From a virus: a stretch of 57,852 nucleotides of DNA. The notes under the pieces are model-generated. The model saw only the letters and a list, made by a program, of their open reading frames with translations. It was not told where the DNA came from and did not search any database. The stretch's first letter is position 1; every line of letters starts with the position of its first letter. The position numbers and the translations under genes were made by a program. Positions 16,188 to 26,400 of this stretch are shown here, one piece after another. The stretch is taken from IMG/VR virus record IMGVR_UViG_3300035698_035362, positions 1 through 57,852 of that record; one strand, given 5' to 3'.

Positions 16188-16631
16188 ATGAAAGCTAAGT
16201 TTTTAAAACGGCGTTTCTATAATACAAAATTTAGGGAAGTGGGGGATATTGTTGATATGCCTCTTGTGTACTTTAAATGCTACCATAATATGGGAGCAGT
16301 TGAGATGTATACAGGGCCAACAGAACCCCCGGTTCCTGAGATGTTGAAAGAAGAAACAAAACCGGAAGAAGTTAAACTAGAGGAAGAAACTCCTTTGGAA
16401 ACACTTGCAGCAGAAGCTGAAGAACTTGTTAAAGAAGAAGAAGGCAGTGAAGAAGACCTTTTCGGCAAAGCTGAAGAAGAGGAACTAAAAGAGGAACCGG
16501 CACCTAAAACACAGCGAGAATTGTATATGGAAGAAACCAAAGATGAGCTTCTAAAACGTTGTGAAGTATTAGGTTTGTCAAAGGCTGGGAACAAATCTCA
16601 GTTGGCAGACAGATTATCAGGAGTTGAATAA
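16188..16631 (+). CDS. Head-region protein with acidic linker and C-terminal HeH/SAP-like domain
   Basis: The 147 aa product has an N-terminal beta-rich segment (residues 1-45), a long Glu-rich low-complexity linker (about 50-110), and a C-terminal helix-extended-helix segment (TKDELLKRCEVLGLSKAG) like HeH/SAP motifs that bind DNA or protein. Such genes commonly follow the major capsid gene in Firmicutes siphoviruses, as possible head decoration or packaged-DNA contacts. GGGAGG precedes the ATG, and the stop overlaps the next start (TAATG). Confidence 0.7.
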   Translation: MKAKFLKRRFYNTKFREVGDIVDMPLVYFKCYHNMGAVEMYTGPTEPPVPEMLKEETKPEEVKLEEETPLETLAAEAEELVKEEEGSEEDLFGKAEEEELKEEPAPKTQRELYMEETKDELLKRCEVLGLSKAGNKSQLADRLSGVE

Positions 16632-17044
16632 TGCCTTATATCACATCAACAGAATATGCTACATTAACTGGAAAATCCGCAGCAGAAGCTACTACAATTA
16701 GATTAACAGTAGCAAGTAAACTATTGGACAGCCGAATTGGCGCTTATGTAATAGATGCAGATGGATGGAAAATATCAGATTGGACAGTAGATGAAGGCAT
16801 TACCACATTACCAACAGGTCAGATAGCAGCAGTAAAAAATTGGGTTGCATCAATGGTTTCTTACTTGTATGATAATGGGGATACACCACCATCAGGTGAA
16901 ACTGTCTCATTAGGCAGATTTAGCACTAAGGGTTCAAACCCTAAAGGTGCTACAGCAATAAATGTTGTACCCGCGTGCATGGGATATGTTGATATGATTT
17001 TAGTTACTTCAGGAATTATAAGACGGGGTATTAATGTAGTATGA
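16631..17044 (+). CDS. Head-tail connector (adaptor) protein
   Basis: The 137 aa protein lies just after the capsid genes. The start YITSTEYATLTG and helical body with ILPTGQIAAVKNW-like packing resemble gp6/gp15-type adaptors that dock below the portal. Motif evidence is modest; position and size carry the call. It overlaps both neighbours by 1-4 bases, as joining genes usually do. Confidence 0.65.
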   Translation: MPYITSTEYATLTGKSAAEATTIRLTVASKLLDSRIGAYVIDADGWKISDWTVDEGITTLPTGQIAAVKNWVASMVSYLYDNGDTPPSGETVSLGRFSTKGSNPKGATAINVVPACMGYVDMILVTSGIIRRGINVV

Positions 17045-17379
17045 GACCAGAATTTGCAAAACTAATGACGCATACAATTACTATAATGAAGATAGACAAA
17101 AACTTCACAGGTGATTTATCTGTTACTGAGACTCATACAGATATACAAGCCTTTGTGGAATATGGGAAACGCCAATATGTTGATAAAACAGGTGCTACTG
17201 TAATGGCAAAAGCAATTGTGTATTTACGAGATGATGCCCCTGTAAACCCTGAACACCCAACATGGAAAATAGCTCAGACAGCACCATATGTAAGACCCGA
17301 AATGACTGTAATGGATATATTCCCGATAGATGACCCAAGAGACGGGCTAACACACCATTATGAATGTTATGTACAGTAG
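17041..17379 (+). CDS. Head-tail joining protein (head closure)
   Basis: The 112 aa protein starts MRPEFAKLMTHTITI and is beta-rich, like SPP1 gp16/HK97 head-closure proteins, which plug the channel below the adaptor until the tail docks. Length and gene order match. It overlaps the adaptor gene by 4 bases. No catalytic motif is expected or seen. Confidence 0.65.
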   Translation: MRPEFAKLMTHTITIMKIDKNFTGDLSVTETHTDIQAFVEYGKRQYVDKTGATVMAKAIVYLRDDAPVNPEHPTWKIAQTAPYVRPEMTVMDIFPIDDPRDGLTHHYECYVQ

Positions 17380-17387
17380 GTGATGAT

Positions 17388-17801
17388 ATGGCACAAGGAA
17401 CAGCAGGCCCCAATGGTGGATGGACATTTTGGCGTGGACCTGAGCTTAGTAACAAAATACTAATGGCAACAAGAGATGCCGTTTTCCAAGCAGGTGAGGC
17501 AATATTAGAAGTTGCAATTACACAAGTACCATTAGATGAAGGTGCATTGCAAGGAAGTGGCATGGTATCAATGGCATCAAATGATATAGCAATGGCGTTA
17601 GCTATTATATCGTTTGGCGGTGGGTATGGCACAGGACATCCAAAAGTGCCGTATGCTGTAAGATGGCATGAGAACAATGCTAATTTCCAAAGAGGAAGAA
17701 AAATGCGTTATTTGGCAGACCCTGTTAATAGTATGGGTCAAAACGCATTAAACAGCGCATTAAGATTAAATGTTGGCAGCGTGTTAATGGGAGGACTGTA
17801 A
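17388..17801 (+). CDS. Tail completion/neck protein (HK97 gp10-like)
   Basis: The start ATG 17388 (137 aa) is chosen for the upstream AGGTG; an in-frame ATG at 17364 lies within the preceding gene. The segment VPLDEGALQGSG near residues 48-59 is the typical signature of HK97 gp10-like neck proteins, and YAVRWHEN supports it. These proteins sit at the head-tail interface or complete the tail. It overlaps the next gene by one base. Confidence 0.75.
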   Translation: MAQGTAGPNGGWTFWRGPELSNKILMATRDAVFQAGEAILEVAITQVPLDEGALQGSGMVSMASNDIAMALAIISFGGGYGTGHPKVPYAVRWHENNANFQRGRKMRYLADPVNSMGQNALNSALRLNVGSVLMGGL

Positions 17802-18208
17802 TGATAGGTAATGAACTCATAGATTATTTAGTTTCAGAAGGTGTTGGAGTTAAAGGTACTGATATTCTTTTAGGAAGTCAGCCTGAAACCCCAGATGACT
17901 GTATTACTATATATGATGAAACTGCACCCGTTATTCCAGAATCCAGTTCATTGACAGTTGACCAATTTGGTATTCAGGTACTTGTGAGAAACACAAATTA
18001 TTTGACAACCATAGCAAAAATTATGGCGATTCATAAACTCTTAATTGGGTTTGGTGGCGAACCATTTATAGCAGGCGGGAGTACAGTACATGCCTCTTAT
18101 GTAATAACAGCACCGGGTAGTATAGGTAAAGACCCCAAAAGCCGAAATGAGTGGTCATCACATTACGTATTTAGAGTAGAATCAACAGGCGATAAATATA
18201 GATTATAA
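17801..18208 (+). CDS. Tail terminator-like protein
   Basis: The 135 aa product lies between the neck protein and the tail tube gene, the position of the tail terminator that caps the tube. It has an N-terminal helix (NELIDYLVSEGVGV), a GSQPETPDDCITIYD strand and an FGIQVLVRN strand, which fit the minor capsid/tail-terminator family of Firmicutes phages. GGAGGACTGTA precedes the ATG. Confidence 0.72.
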   Translation: MIGNELIDYLVSEGVGVKGTDILLGSQPETPDDCITIYDETAPVIPESSSLTVDQFGIQVLVRNTNYLTTIAKIMAIHKLLIGFGGEPFIAGGSTVHASYVITAPGSIGKDPKSRNEWSSHYVFRVESTGDKYRL

Positions 18209-18228
18209 AATTAAGGAAGGTGAATATA

Positions 18229-18654
18229 ATGTCAGACGAAATTAAATTCGCTAATACGGTTATAACAGTTGATTCCGAGGTAGTGGCTAAAATTACCTCA
18301 TTCAACAGGTCATTGAGTGTGGCGGAAGAAGATGTTACTGGCGCAGAAGACGTGGTAGTAGGCACTAACATTTTACAGCAGCAGTTTGTACCAATTTCAA
18401 TTGGTGAAACAGCAGCTCTTGAAGGAATTTCAATAGAAGATGCAGCTGGACCAGATGATGGACAGAGTGAACTTAAAACAGCAGCTGAAGCGGGTACTAT
18501 TGTTGTATTACAGCAGGTCAGGAATACCGGTTTTGGTACTGCTCTTTCTGGATTCTTCACAGCGTATGAAGAAACAGGCAGTATCTCAAGTGTATACAAA
18601 TTTAGGGCTGATTTCAGAGTAACATCTAAAGCAGCAGTAACTCCAGGTTCTTAA
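18229..18654 (+). CDS. Major tail (tube) protein
   Basis: ATG 18229 (141 aa) follows GGAAGGTG; an in-frame GTG at 18220 overlaps that site and is less likely. The product is beta-rich (VITVDSEVVAKITSFNRS and FRADFRVTSKAAV) and lies directly upstream of the tail chaperones. Major tail proteins stack in hexameric rings around the tape measure. No contractile sheath gene accompanies it, which supports a siphovirus tail. Confidence 0.75.
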   Translation: MSDEIKFANTVITVDSEVVAKITSFNRSLSVAEEDVTGAEDVVVGTNILQQQFVPISIGETAALEGISIEDAAGPDDGQSELKTAAEAGTIVVLQQVRNTGFGTALSGFFTAYEETGSISSVYKFRADFRVTSKAAVTPGS

Positions 18655-18690
18655 TAAAAACCTGGTAGTATCTTAGGAGGATATTAACTT

Positions 18691-19128
18691 ATGCCTAACG
18701 GTTTGGACCAGAAAAATAGAGATAAATTAAATCTGCTTACTGAAAAAACCAATGAAGTTATTGCAGTTCAGGAAACAGAATTAGTTGTTAATTATGATGA
18801 GGCTTTAAATGAATACCATAAACAAAACAAACCTCATAAAATACAGTTTTTAGGTAACGTATTTGAAATACCTAACTCAATGCCTTTTGCTTTTGGCATG
18901 TTTTACATGCGGAATTGCATTAAAAAAGTTAATGGTAAAACAATATTTGCCGTTCCGGATGATTTGCTAGATGAGTTTCTAATTTTAATGTTCGGACCAA
19001 AATTTGTTACACTTTTAACAGAAGGAGCAGTTGAGCTTGAATTTGTTTTCTCAACATTAGTCCCAGATATAATGGACAAGTGGGGCTATAATATAGAGAA
19101 AACAGATACTCTAGTAAAAAACGGGTAG
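18691..19128 (+). CDS. Tail assembly chaperone, short (zero-frame) product
   Basis: The 145 aa protein lies between the tube and tape measure genes, as tail assembly chaperones (gpG-type) do. The body contains IQFLGNVFEIPNSMPFAF and a helical C-terminal part ending at TAG 19126-19128. Just before the stop is a slippery A-AAA-AAC, so a share of ribosomes should shift to the -1 frame and make a longer protein. AGGAGG is placed well upstream of the ATG. These chaperones keep the tape measure soluble and guide tube polymerisation. Confidence 0.82.
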   Translation: MPNGLDQKNRDKLNLLTEKTNEVIAVQETELVVNYDEALNEYHKQNKPHKIQFLGNVFEIPNSMPFAFGMFYMRNCIKKVNGKTIFAVPDDLLDEFLILMFGPKFVTLLTEGAVELEFVFSTLVPDIMDKWGYNIEKTDTLVKNG

Positions 19129-19388
19129 ACCCCAGACTGCTACTTTGGGCCTGGGGTTCTCTTGAAGCTGATTTTATTCGTTATTATAATATCGATTTAG
19201 TTCAAGCTGGTTTAGGCGATGAGATTACTTTTCGTAAATTTTTACTGCTTGTACAAGGGTTACCAGAGGATTCTTGCTACGGCAGATGGCTTAAAAATAA
19301 AAACAATAGAAGTTTTGCAGAAAGTACAGAAGACGCAATAGCAAACGAAATGGATAAAGTGGGAACAGTAACTAATAAGGGGAGGTGA
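18691..19388 (+). CDS. Tail assembly chaperone, -1 frameshift product (gpGT-like)
   Basis: After slipping at 19116-19122 the -1 frame reads CGG GTA GAC and on through LLLWAWGSLEADFIRYY, FRKFLLLVQGLP and AESTEDAIANEMDKVG to a TGA at 19386-19388, adding about 88 residues. This region has no good start codon of its own, so it is explained only by frameshifting. The G/GT arrangement is conserved in siphophage tails. The stop lies 5 bases before the tape measure start. Confidence 0.82.
19116..19157 (+). promoter_or_regulatory. Programmed -1 ribosomal frameshift signal
   Basis: Slippery heptamer A-AAA-AAC at 19116-19122 in the zero frame, 6-base spacer, then a 7-base stem: ACCCCAG (19129-19135) with CTGGGGT (19151-19157) and a 15-base loop. 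Heptamer, spacing and stem all match the classical design; the loop might also form a pseudoknot. Confidence 0.85.
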
Positions 19389-19393
19389 CTAAA

Positions 19394-22300
19394 ATGGCAT
19401 TTGTAGTAGGTCAAGTATCTGCTAAAGTTGGTGCAGATACAACTGCTTTTGATGCCGGCATGGCTGGAGTTAAAGTAAAAGGTACTGCAGCAATGGCTGG
19501 TGTTGGAAAAAGTATGGTCAGACTTGGTACTGGTATGGTCAAACTTGGCAGCTCCTTAACCAAATATGTAACATTACCTATTCTTGCAATAGGTGCAGCA
19601 GCGTTCAAAATGGGAAAAGATTTTGAAACTGAAATGACTAAAATAATTGGACTTGTTGGTGTTGCCGGTAATGTAGTAGAACAATGGGGAGACGACATTT
19701 TAGCCATGGCACCAAAAGTAGCAGCAGCGCCAAAAGAGATGGCAGAAGGACTGTTTTTCATAACCTCAGCAGGCTTAAGAGGTGCCGAGGCTATGGATGT
19801 ATTAGAGATGGCATCAAAAGGTGCAGCAGTTGGATTAGGTGGTATATCGGATATAGCAGATGCAGTTACCTCAGCATTAAACGCATATGGACCAGCCAAT
19901 TTAAGTGCCTCACAAGCTACAGATATTTTAACGGCAGCAGTTAGAGAAGGTAAACTTGAGGCCGCAAGTATAGCACCTGTATTGGGTAGATTATTACCTG
20001 GTGCTAGTAAACTCAAAATAGCATTTTCACAAGTAGCTGGAGCAATAGCAGTTATGTCCAGAACAGGTGCGGAAGCAACAGAATCCGCCACCTCACTTCA
20101 AAGTATAATGATGTTCTTACAGAAACCTACAAATGAAGCTCGTAAGATGTTAGATGGTGCCGGAATAGCGATGGCAGATTTAAGAGATATGGCATCCTCA
20201 GAACCAGATGGTTTAATACAAGTTATGAGAACATTAAACGATACATTTGCTGATGATGATGAAGCAATAGCACAAATTATACCAAATATTAGAGCCTTTA
20301 GAGGGGTTATGAATGTACTTGCTCAGGATTCAGAAATTGTAGATGGAGTTATGAATAGCGTTGCAAATTCAACTGGGATGCTACAAGGAGCATTTGAAGA
20401 AGTTGAACAAACTGTAGGATTCAAATGGAATGCTACCATGTCTGAAATGAAAGTATTATTTACAGAATTGTGGGAAGTTATTAAAGAAAACGTAATGCCT
20501 ATTATAATAACTTTGGGTGAAAAGATAGGTGAACTTACAGAGAAGATAAGAAATATGGATGATAAACAGAAAGAAAACCTCATGAAATGGGCTAAGATAT
20601 TATTAGTAATGGGCCCTGTTCTATTGTTAGTAGGTAAACTTACAGTTGGTATTGGCAAACTGATACTAATGGCACCCGCAATAGCATCAGCTTTTCAAGC
20701 ATTGGGTGCAGCAATTGCTACTCCATTAGGATTAGCCGTTGTGGCATTTGTAGCTTTAGGTGCAGCAGTTGCATATGGTATTAATAAAATTAAAAAAGAA
20801 CAAGAGGAAGTTCAAAAGGTACTTCAAAAGGAAATAGATAAAATTGAAGAAGTAAAAGAAGCTAAAATAATTGCAGCAGAAGCAAAATATGAGGCAGTAT
20901 TAGCAGGACTTAAGGCGGAAGAAGAAGCTGTAAAAGCAACATATGATGCAAATATAGTAGCAATTGATGATTATAAAGACCAGTCCATTAAACTTGAACA
21001 AGATAGATTAAATGAAAATCTTAAAAGTTTGGACAAACAACATACTGAAACAATTGCTGCAATACAAGCAGAATATGGTGTTGTGGAATCCGTTACCAAA
21101 AGTAAAACAGATTTAGCAAATGATTATTACGATAATATGATTACCCGTGCTAATGATGCTCATGATGCTAATATACAGTTAATAAATGATGAATTGGCAG
21201 CACAGTTATCATTATTAGATTCTGAGACCGCAGCAAGTGTTGCAGCAATACAGACACAAATAGATGATATTAATAATTTAACAACAGCAGAAAAAGTAGC
21301 AGCAAAAGAAACAGCAGATGCAAAAGATTTAGCAAGATTGCAAGACGCAGTAAGCAATGCCATATTAACTAAAGACAGAAAAGATGCACAAGATGAATTA
21401 GATACATACTTATTAAAGAAAGAACAGGAACGTATATTAGCAAGTAGAGAATCACAAATTGAAGCATTAGAGGCTGAAATTACAGAAATAAAAACTAATG
21501 CAGAGAAAAAAGCAGATGAATATGAGACAGATGCTAAAACTAAAAAAGAGATAGAGGACCAATCATTAATAGATTCTATATCATCAATTGAAACAAGAAG
21601 AGATACCGAGATTGAGGCTATACAAGCTGAAAGACTTGAAAAAGAAAAGGGAGAAAACCTCAAGTATGCAGCAACAAAAAGTAGAATTGAACTTGAGCTT
21701 TCACAACTGGAAAAAGGGTACAGCAATTTTGCTCAGGTATTGGCAGATGAAATTAAACTTAAAAAGATAGCAGAAGATATAAAATTAGGATTAGCTATAA
21801 AAGCAATAAATGCGGAATCAGAAGCTAGAGCAGCAGCAATAGCAAAAAATATAGAAACACAAGCAGCAAATACCCAGGCGGCAATTGAAGAAGGAATAGC
21901 TTCATGGAAATCAGCAACAGGTTTTGAGGATGCACCATATGACACAAGTGTTGAAACACAAGGTACATTTGCAGCGGGTTCAGGGTCAATGGCAACTGGT
22001 ATGGCAATAGCTAATGCAGTTAATGCTACTATTAAAAAGAATCAAGAAGATAATGGTATTAAAGTAGCTGGACCAGATTGGAATCCTTCCTTTGGGTATC
22101 AATATGCAACACCAGATAATTCACTTGTACCAAATTTTGATGATGGAGGCGTTGTATCAAAACCAGGTATTGTACCAGAAACACCGGATATAAATAATAA
22201 TATTAATTTTAAAGATACAGATTTACAAGAATTTGCTAATGGGGGAATTGTACAAGGACGGATAGGTCAAAAAATACCCGTATTTGCTCATGCTGGTGAA

Positions 22301-22531
22301 GAAATATTACCAATAGGGTATGGGGGCAAAGAAGCTGCTCAGTTAGGTTCTGCCGATAGTATTGGTAAAGCAATATACGAAGGCTTCCTTAATATGGAAA
22401 CTGGCGACAAAGGCGCTCAGGCTGTGACACCACGTGAAATCGTACTGGAGATTGATGGACAAAAGTTTGGCAAAATCGTATACTCAACATTGACAAGAGA
22501 ACACGAAAGATTGGGGGTTGAATCTGTATGA
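19394..22531 (+). CDS. Tape measure protein
   Basis: The ATG at 19394 (1045 aa) has a GGGGAGG site; an upstream in-frame GTG at 19385 overlaps the frameshift-product stop. The N-terminal Phage-tail TMP region (about 1-330) is Gly/Ala-rich, followed by hydrophobic segments near residues 385-460 (ILLVMGPVLLLVG, LGLAVVAFVALGAAV) that could insert in the host membrane at injection. Then comes a long charged coiled coil (about 465-820) and a Gly-rich C terminus. By the usual 0.15 nm per residue rule the tail would be about 150 nm. It overlaps the next gene by 4 bases. Confidence 0.93.
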   Translation: MAFVVGQVSAKVGADTTAFDAGMAGVKVKGTAAMAGVGKSMVRLGTGMVKLGSSLTKYVTLPILAIGAAAFKMGKDFETEMTKIIGLVGVAGNVVEQWGDDILAMAPKVAAAPKEMAEGLFFITSAGLRGAEAMDVLEMASKGAAVGLGGISDIADAVTSALNAYGPANLSASQATDILTAAVREGKLEAASIAPVLGRLLPGASKLKIAFSQVAGAIAVMSRTGAEATESATSLQSIMMFLQKPTNEARKMLDGAGIAMADLRDMASSEPDGLIQVMRTLNDTFADDDEAIAQIIPNIRAFRGVMNVLAQDSEIVDGVMNSVANSTGMLQGAFEEVEQTVGFKWNATMSEMKVLFTELWEVIKENVMPIIITLGEKIGELTEKIRNMDDKQKENLMKWAKILLVMGPVLLLVGKLTVGIGKLILMAPAIASAFQALGAAIATPLGLAVVAFVALGAAVAYGINKIKKEQEEVQKVLQKEIDKIEEVKEAKIIAAEAKYEAVLAGLKAEEEAVKATYDANIVAIDDYKDQSIKLEQDRLNENLKSLDKQHTETIAAIQAEYGVVESVTKSKTDLANDYYDNMITRANDAHDANIQLINDELAAQLSLLDSETAASVAAIQTQIDDINNLTTAEKVAAKETADAKDLARLQDAVSNAILTKDRKDAQDELDTYLLKKEQERILASRESQIEALEAEITEIKTNAEKKADEYETDAKTKKEIEDQSLIDSISSIETRRDTEIEAIQAERLEKEKGENLKYAATKSRIELELSQLEKGYSNFAQVLADEIKLKKIAEDIKLGLAIKAINAESEARAAAIAKNIETQAANTQAAIEEGIASWKSATGFEDAPYDTSVETQGTFAAGSGSMATGMAIANAVNATIKKNQEDNGIKVAGPDWNPSFGYQYATPDNSLVPNFDDGGVVSKPGIVPETPDINNNINFKDTDLQEFANGGIVQGRIGQKIPVFAHAGEEILPIGYGGKEAAQLGSADSIGKAIYEGFLNMETGDKGAQAVTPREIVLEIDGQKFGKIVYSTLTREHERLGVESV

Positions 22532-22878
22532 GTTGGAAACTTGGCGTAGAAGGACTTGAGACTACACTATACAAACCCACCGCCTTTGTTATAGGGGAAA
22601 AGAAGATAGAAAAAGTAGGCAGAGTAGCATCCGGGAAAAAAGTTAAAGATGTTCAAGCTGTAAAACAACTTTTCACACTCTCATATAATAAACTTGAAGC
22701 CTCCTATATAGCGTCTATGCTAATTGAGCATGGTCGTAAATTACCCCTTAATTTTATATATGAATATAATGGTACTGATAACGAGGTTACAGTATTTTTT
22801 GAAAGATTTACGAGACGTAAAAGATTAACACCCACAGAATTATGGGGGGATATTACGATAGTTTTAGAGGAGGAGTAA
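22528..22878 (+). CDS. Tail-region structural protein, 116 aa
   Basis: The gene follows the tape measure with a 4-base overlap (ATGA). The product starts MSWKLGVEGLETTLYKP and is beta-rich and basic, ending in an acidic tip. No family is recognised with certainty. The place suggests a small distal tail or baseplate component, which is synteny only. Note that the usual full-length distal-tail (Dit) protein is not evident here. Confidence 0.65.
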   Translation: MSWKLGVEGLETTLYKPTAFVIGEKKIEKVGRVASGKKVKDVQAVKQLFTLSYNKLEASYIASMLIEHGRKLPLNFIYEYNGTDNEVTVFFERFTRRKRLTPTELWGDITIVLEEE

Positions 22879-22880
22879 TA

Positions 22881-23072
22881 ATGTTACATAACTTAGTAAA
22901 GATGAAAATAAAAGCATCTGAAACTGTTAAAAAATATAAAACAATGGAAGATTATAAAAATAATATACCTTATGAAATAATTAAAAAAGAACATAAAGAA
23001 TATATAGATACGGTAGATGTAAATATTATGAAAGGCGGTAAAGTTAATGGCAATAGTAACAGCAGGGGCTAA
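22881..23072 (+). CDS. Hypothetical protein, 63 aa
   Basis: ATG 22881 follows an excellent GAGGAGGAG site, so it is preferred over the in-frame ATG at 22842 inside the previous gene. The product is strongly basic and helical (KMKIKASETVKKYK). It overlaps the next gene by 26 bases. No domain is recognised. Confidence 0.6.
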   Translation: MLHNLVKMKIKASETVKKYKTMEDYKNNIPYEIIKKEHKEYIDTVDVNIMKGGKVNGNSNSRG

Positions 23073-23424
23073 TTTTGTTGCAGGAGCAGTATCCGGACAC
23101 GAAACAACTTTATTCAATAATGCTAATTCATATATAGGCGTAGGTAATGGCAATGGTGTTTTTGCAATAGGTCAAACTGATTTACAGGGTGCAAGTAAAT
23201 TGAGAAATGGCATGGAAACTTCTTATCCACTAAGAACATTAAATGTATTAGAGTTTAAATCAGTATTTGAATCAGCGGATGCCAATTTTGTTTGGGAAGA
23301 ATGGGGTGTTTTTAACGCCGCAGCAGCAGGAACTATGATGAACAGAGTAGTAGGTACATTAGGCACGAAAGTTGTTGGAGAAGTGTGGACAATGGAAGCT
23401 ACTTTGGAATTTGATATAACATAG
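23047..23424 (+). CDS. Tail-region protein, 125 aa
   Basis: ATG 23047 follows AAAGGCGG. The product is Gly/Ala/Asn-rich and beta-structured (SYIGVGNGNGVFAIGQTDL, LEFKSVFESADANF), a composition common in small tail and fibre-associated proteins. Similar short proteins lie before tail fibres in Clostridium-group phages, but I cannot name the family. It precedes the large fibre gene by 12 bases. Confidence 0.68.
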   Translation: MAIVTAGANFVAGAVSGHETTLFNNANSYIGVGNGNGVFAIGQTDLQGASKLRNGMETSYPLRTLNVLEFKSVFESADANFVWEEWGVFNAAAAGTMMNRVVGTLGTKVVGEVWTMEATLEFDIT

Positions 23425-23436
23425 GAGGTGAGATAA

Positions 23437-26400
23437 TTGTCTAAATACGGTACAAAAAATGATTCAGAAACAACCTTAAATGGAGCTATTAATGATAGTG
23501 TTACAACAATACCAGTAGCACATGCATCATTACTTCCAACACTTGTACCTTTCTTTATAACAGTAGGCACAGAAATAATGCAAGTTAATTCAATATCTGT
23601 TAATAATTTATTAGTTACCAGAGGTGTAGATAGTACATCTGCAGTATCTCATTTAGATGGCGCTGTAGTTGAAAATAATTGGACCTCAGCAACATATGAG
23701 GGAATTTTTGCAGAGATGATAACTGCAATTCGTGAAACACAAGCAGATTCAAAATATCCAATAATACCACCTTCAGCAGCAATTAGGGGCATACTAAGTG
23801 GTTTAAATGCTAAAGGCTTATTGTTGTATCAGGCGATTACTCATGGTGATTTTGACGCAACCACCAACTGGACACCTGAAGGTGGAACTAGGACAGTAAG
23901 TGATAATGTTTGTACGGCTATAGGTGATGGTTCATCGGCATACATTAGAATATTTCAAACAACGACCACTATTGCAATAACTGATGATATTATTTCTTCA
24001 CGTGTTAAGTTTAGGGTAACTGATGCTGTTTGTACTAAGTTGAGAGTCTTTATTAGAAATGCAGGTGGGAGCCCCTTGCAAAATTACGTTGATATACTTA
24101 CGCCAACTGAAAACAATTGGTATAACCTCAAGGAACTTATAACTTGTAGTGGTGATTATAATGATGGAATAAGAATATATATCGCAGCATATTATGCAGA
24201 TGCAGCAACGGCAAACACAAAAGTTTTACAAGTTGACGGTAACGGTGCAGGAGTATTACTCATAAACCTAACCACAGCCCTTGGAGCAGGGAACGAACCA
24301 ACCGCTGACGAAGTAGCATCATGGACACCTGATTATTTTGAAGGCTTTGCAACAGCAGAGGGACAGGAAATCAAGAGTGTTTGGAAGAATTTGTTTAATA
24401 AAAACAATGTAACACAGAATAATGTTATAAGGGGAAGTACAGGTGGATTTTTAGCATCAGATGATTATGATGCAGGAGATTATTTTGAAGTTATAGCAGG
24501 AGAAGATTACATTTTAAGTGGTAACTCAAACACTCTAATTACAAACAGGGGTGCATGGTATGACTACGATAAAATTTATATTGAAGGGTTTGCAAACACA
24601 ACATATGAAACAGCACCAGCCAGTGCAAAATACGCAAGGATAACCTCACACAATGATGATATAGATACAATGATGATTGAACAGGCGAACTCAGCAACCA
24701 CTTATGTAAATTATGAAGAAAACACAATCCACCTTCCAGCAATAGGTGCTAGTCTACCAAATGGTGTAACAGACAGAAGATATCATAATGGGGATTTAAG
24801 AACTTATAAGGAAAAAAATGTATCAGATGAATATACTTTGCAGAGTGCGGATATGCAATCGCTAGGAACATCAGGAACGAATAGAGATTTTGTTCAAATA
24901 TTAGAAGCTGTATTTACTGGACATAGAACTGGTTGGACAAGTGGAACTACATTTAATGACATGGTAATTGAAAATGCACCTACAGAGGTTAGGGTAGATA
25001 ATGCGGCTTATTGGGATGTTACAAATACAGCAAATACATGGGGGAATGACTCAACACTTGTTTATATTTTCTTCCCAAAGGGAACATACGCAGACATAGG
25101 AGCGGCTAGGGCGGCACTTGCAGGATTGAAAATATATTATCAGTTAGCAACACCAATCATCACAGAGATTGGAACAAATGGTCAGCTATGTGTATATGAA
25201 GATGGAGCAATATTTGTAACACCCGAAACCATAGCACCATCAGAAATATCATATGATTATCCTATTAATGCAGCAGCACAAATATCAGGAAATGCAAAAG
25301 CAGAAGTAGCAGAAATAATTGCAGGATATGATAATAGGGTAAAAACAATTTATCCAATAACACCACCTGCAACAGCGATTAGAGGATTTGCCAGTGGGTT
25401 AGTTGCTAAAGGGTTGTTGTTGTATCAAGCTATTACTCATGGTGATATGGATGCTACAACAGGATGGGTTGCTAGTAGTGGGAGTCATGCTGTAAGTGGA
25501 AATATTTTATCAAATACAGCAAATGGCTCACAAGTTTATTCAAGAGAATATCAGATACTTGATATACCAGTTGTTCCGGGCAATCAATTAGCCTTTAAAG
25601 CAAGAGTAAGGGCAACAAGTGCTCTTTGTACTAAAATAGAATTTCAATTTGATGGCTCAACTGGTGGTACTGTAGAAATTGTAGAACAATTAACACCGGA
25701 TGAAAATTACTGGTATGAATTAAGTGGCATAATAGAACAAGGAGATAATTGGGCTGGATATGTTACCATTAGATTTTATCATTATTATGCAGATACAGCG
25801 ACCTCTTTAAATAAAGTATTAGAAATTGATGGCAATGGGACTGGTGTACAAATAATTGACCTAACCACAGCCTTTGGAGCAGGAAACGAACCAACCGCTG
25901 ATGAAGTAGCATCATGGACACCTGATTATTGGGAAGGCTTTGCAGTAGCAGAGGGGCAGGAAATCAAGAGTGTTGGCAAGAATTTGTTTGATGTTAATAC
26001 CTATAACCAATTTAGCGATTACACCGTTGATACATATTACAGATTAAAATTCGACAACTTAAAAGTGGGTGTTGATTATTACATATCGACAACTACATTA
26101 AAAACAATTCCTGCTTCACTATTTATGTATATCGGAAATTCCAACAGCGTACCAACAGACACCAAAGTTGCTATAATAGAAAATGGAACTGTATCAGCAA
26201 ATAAAACTTTTGAAGCAAGTATAGGAAACGACTTTATAAAAATATATCACGGAACAGCTGGCGTGAGAGAAGAATTTATTAATAATATGGCTAACTATAT
26301 TGATATTCAAATTGAAGAAGGAGCATCAGCCACAACATACAGCGAATACGAAGAAAGCATAATAGACTTACCTGCTATTGGTGCATCCCTTCCAAACCTT

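Noticed and set aside
19411-20091. 226 aa minus-strand ORF in the tape measure gene
   Set aside because: It mirrors the Ala/Gly-rich tape measure sequence and has low-complexity composition and no supporting start signals.
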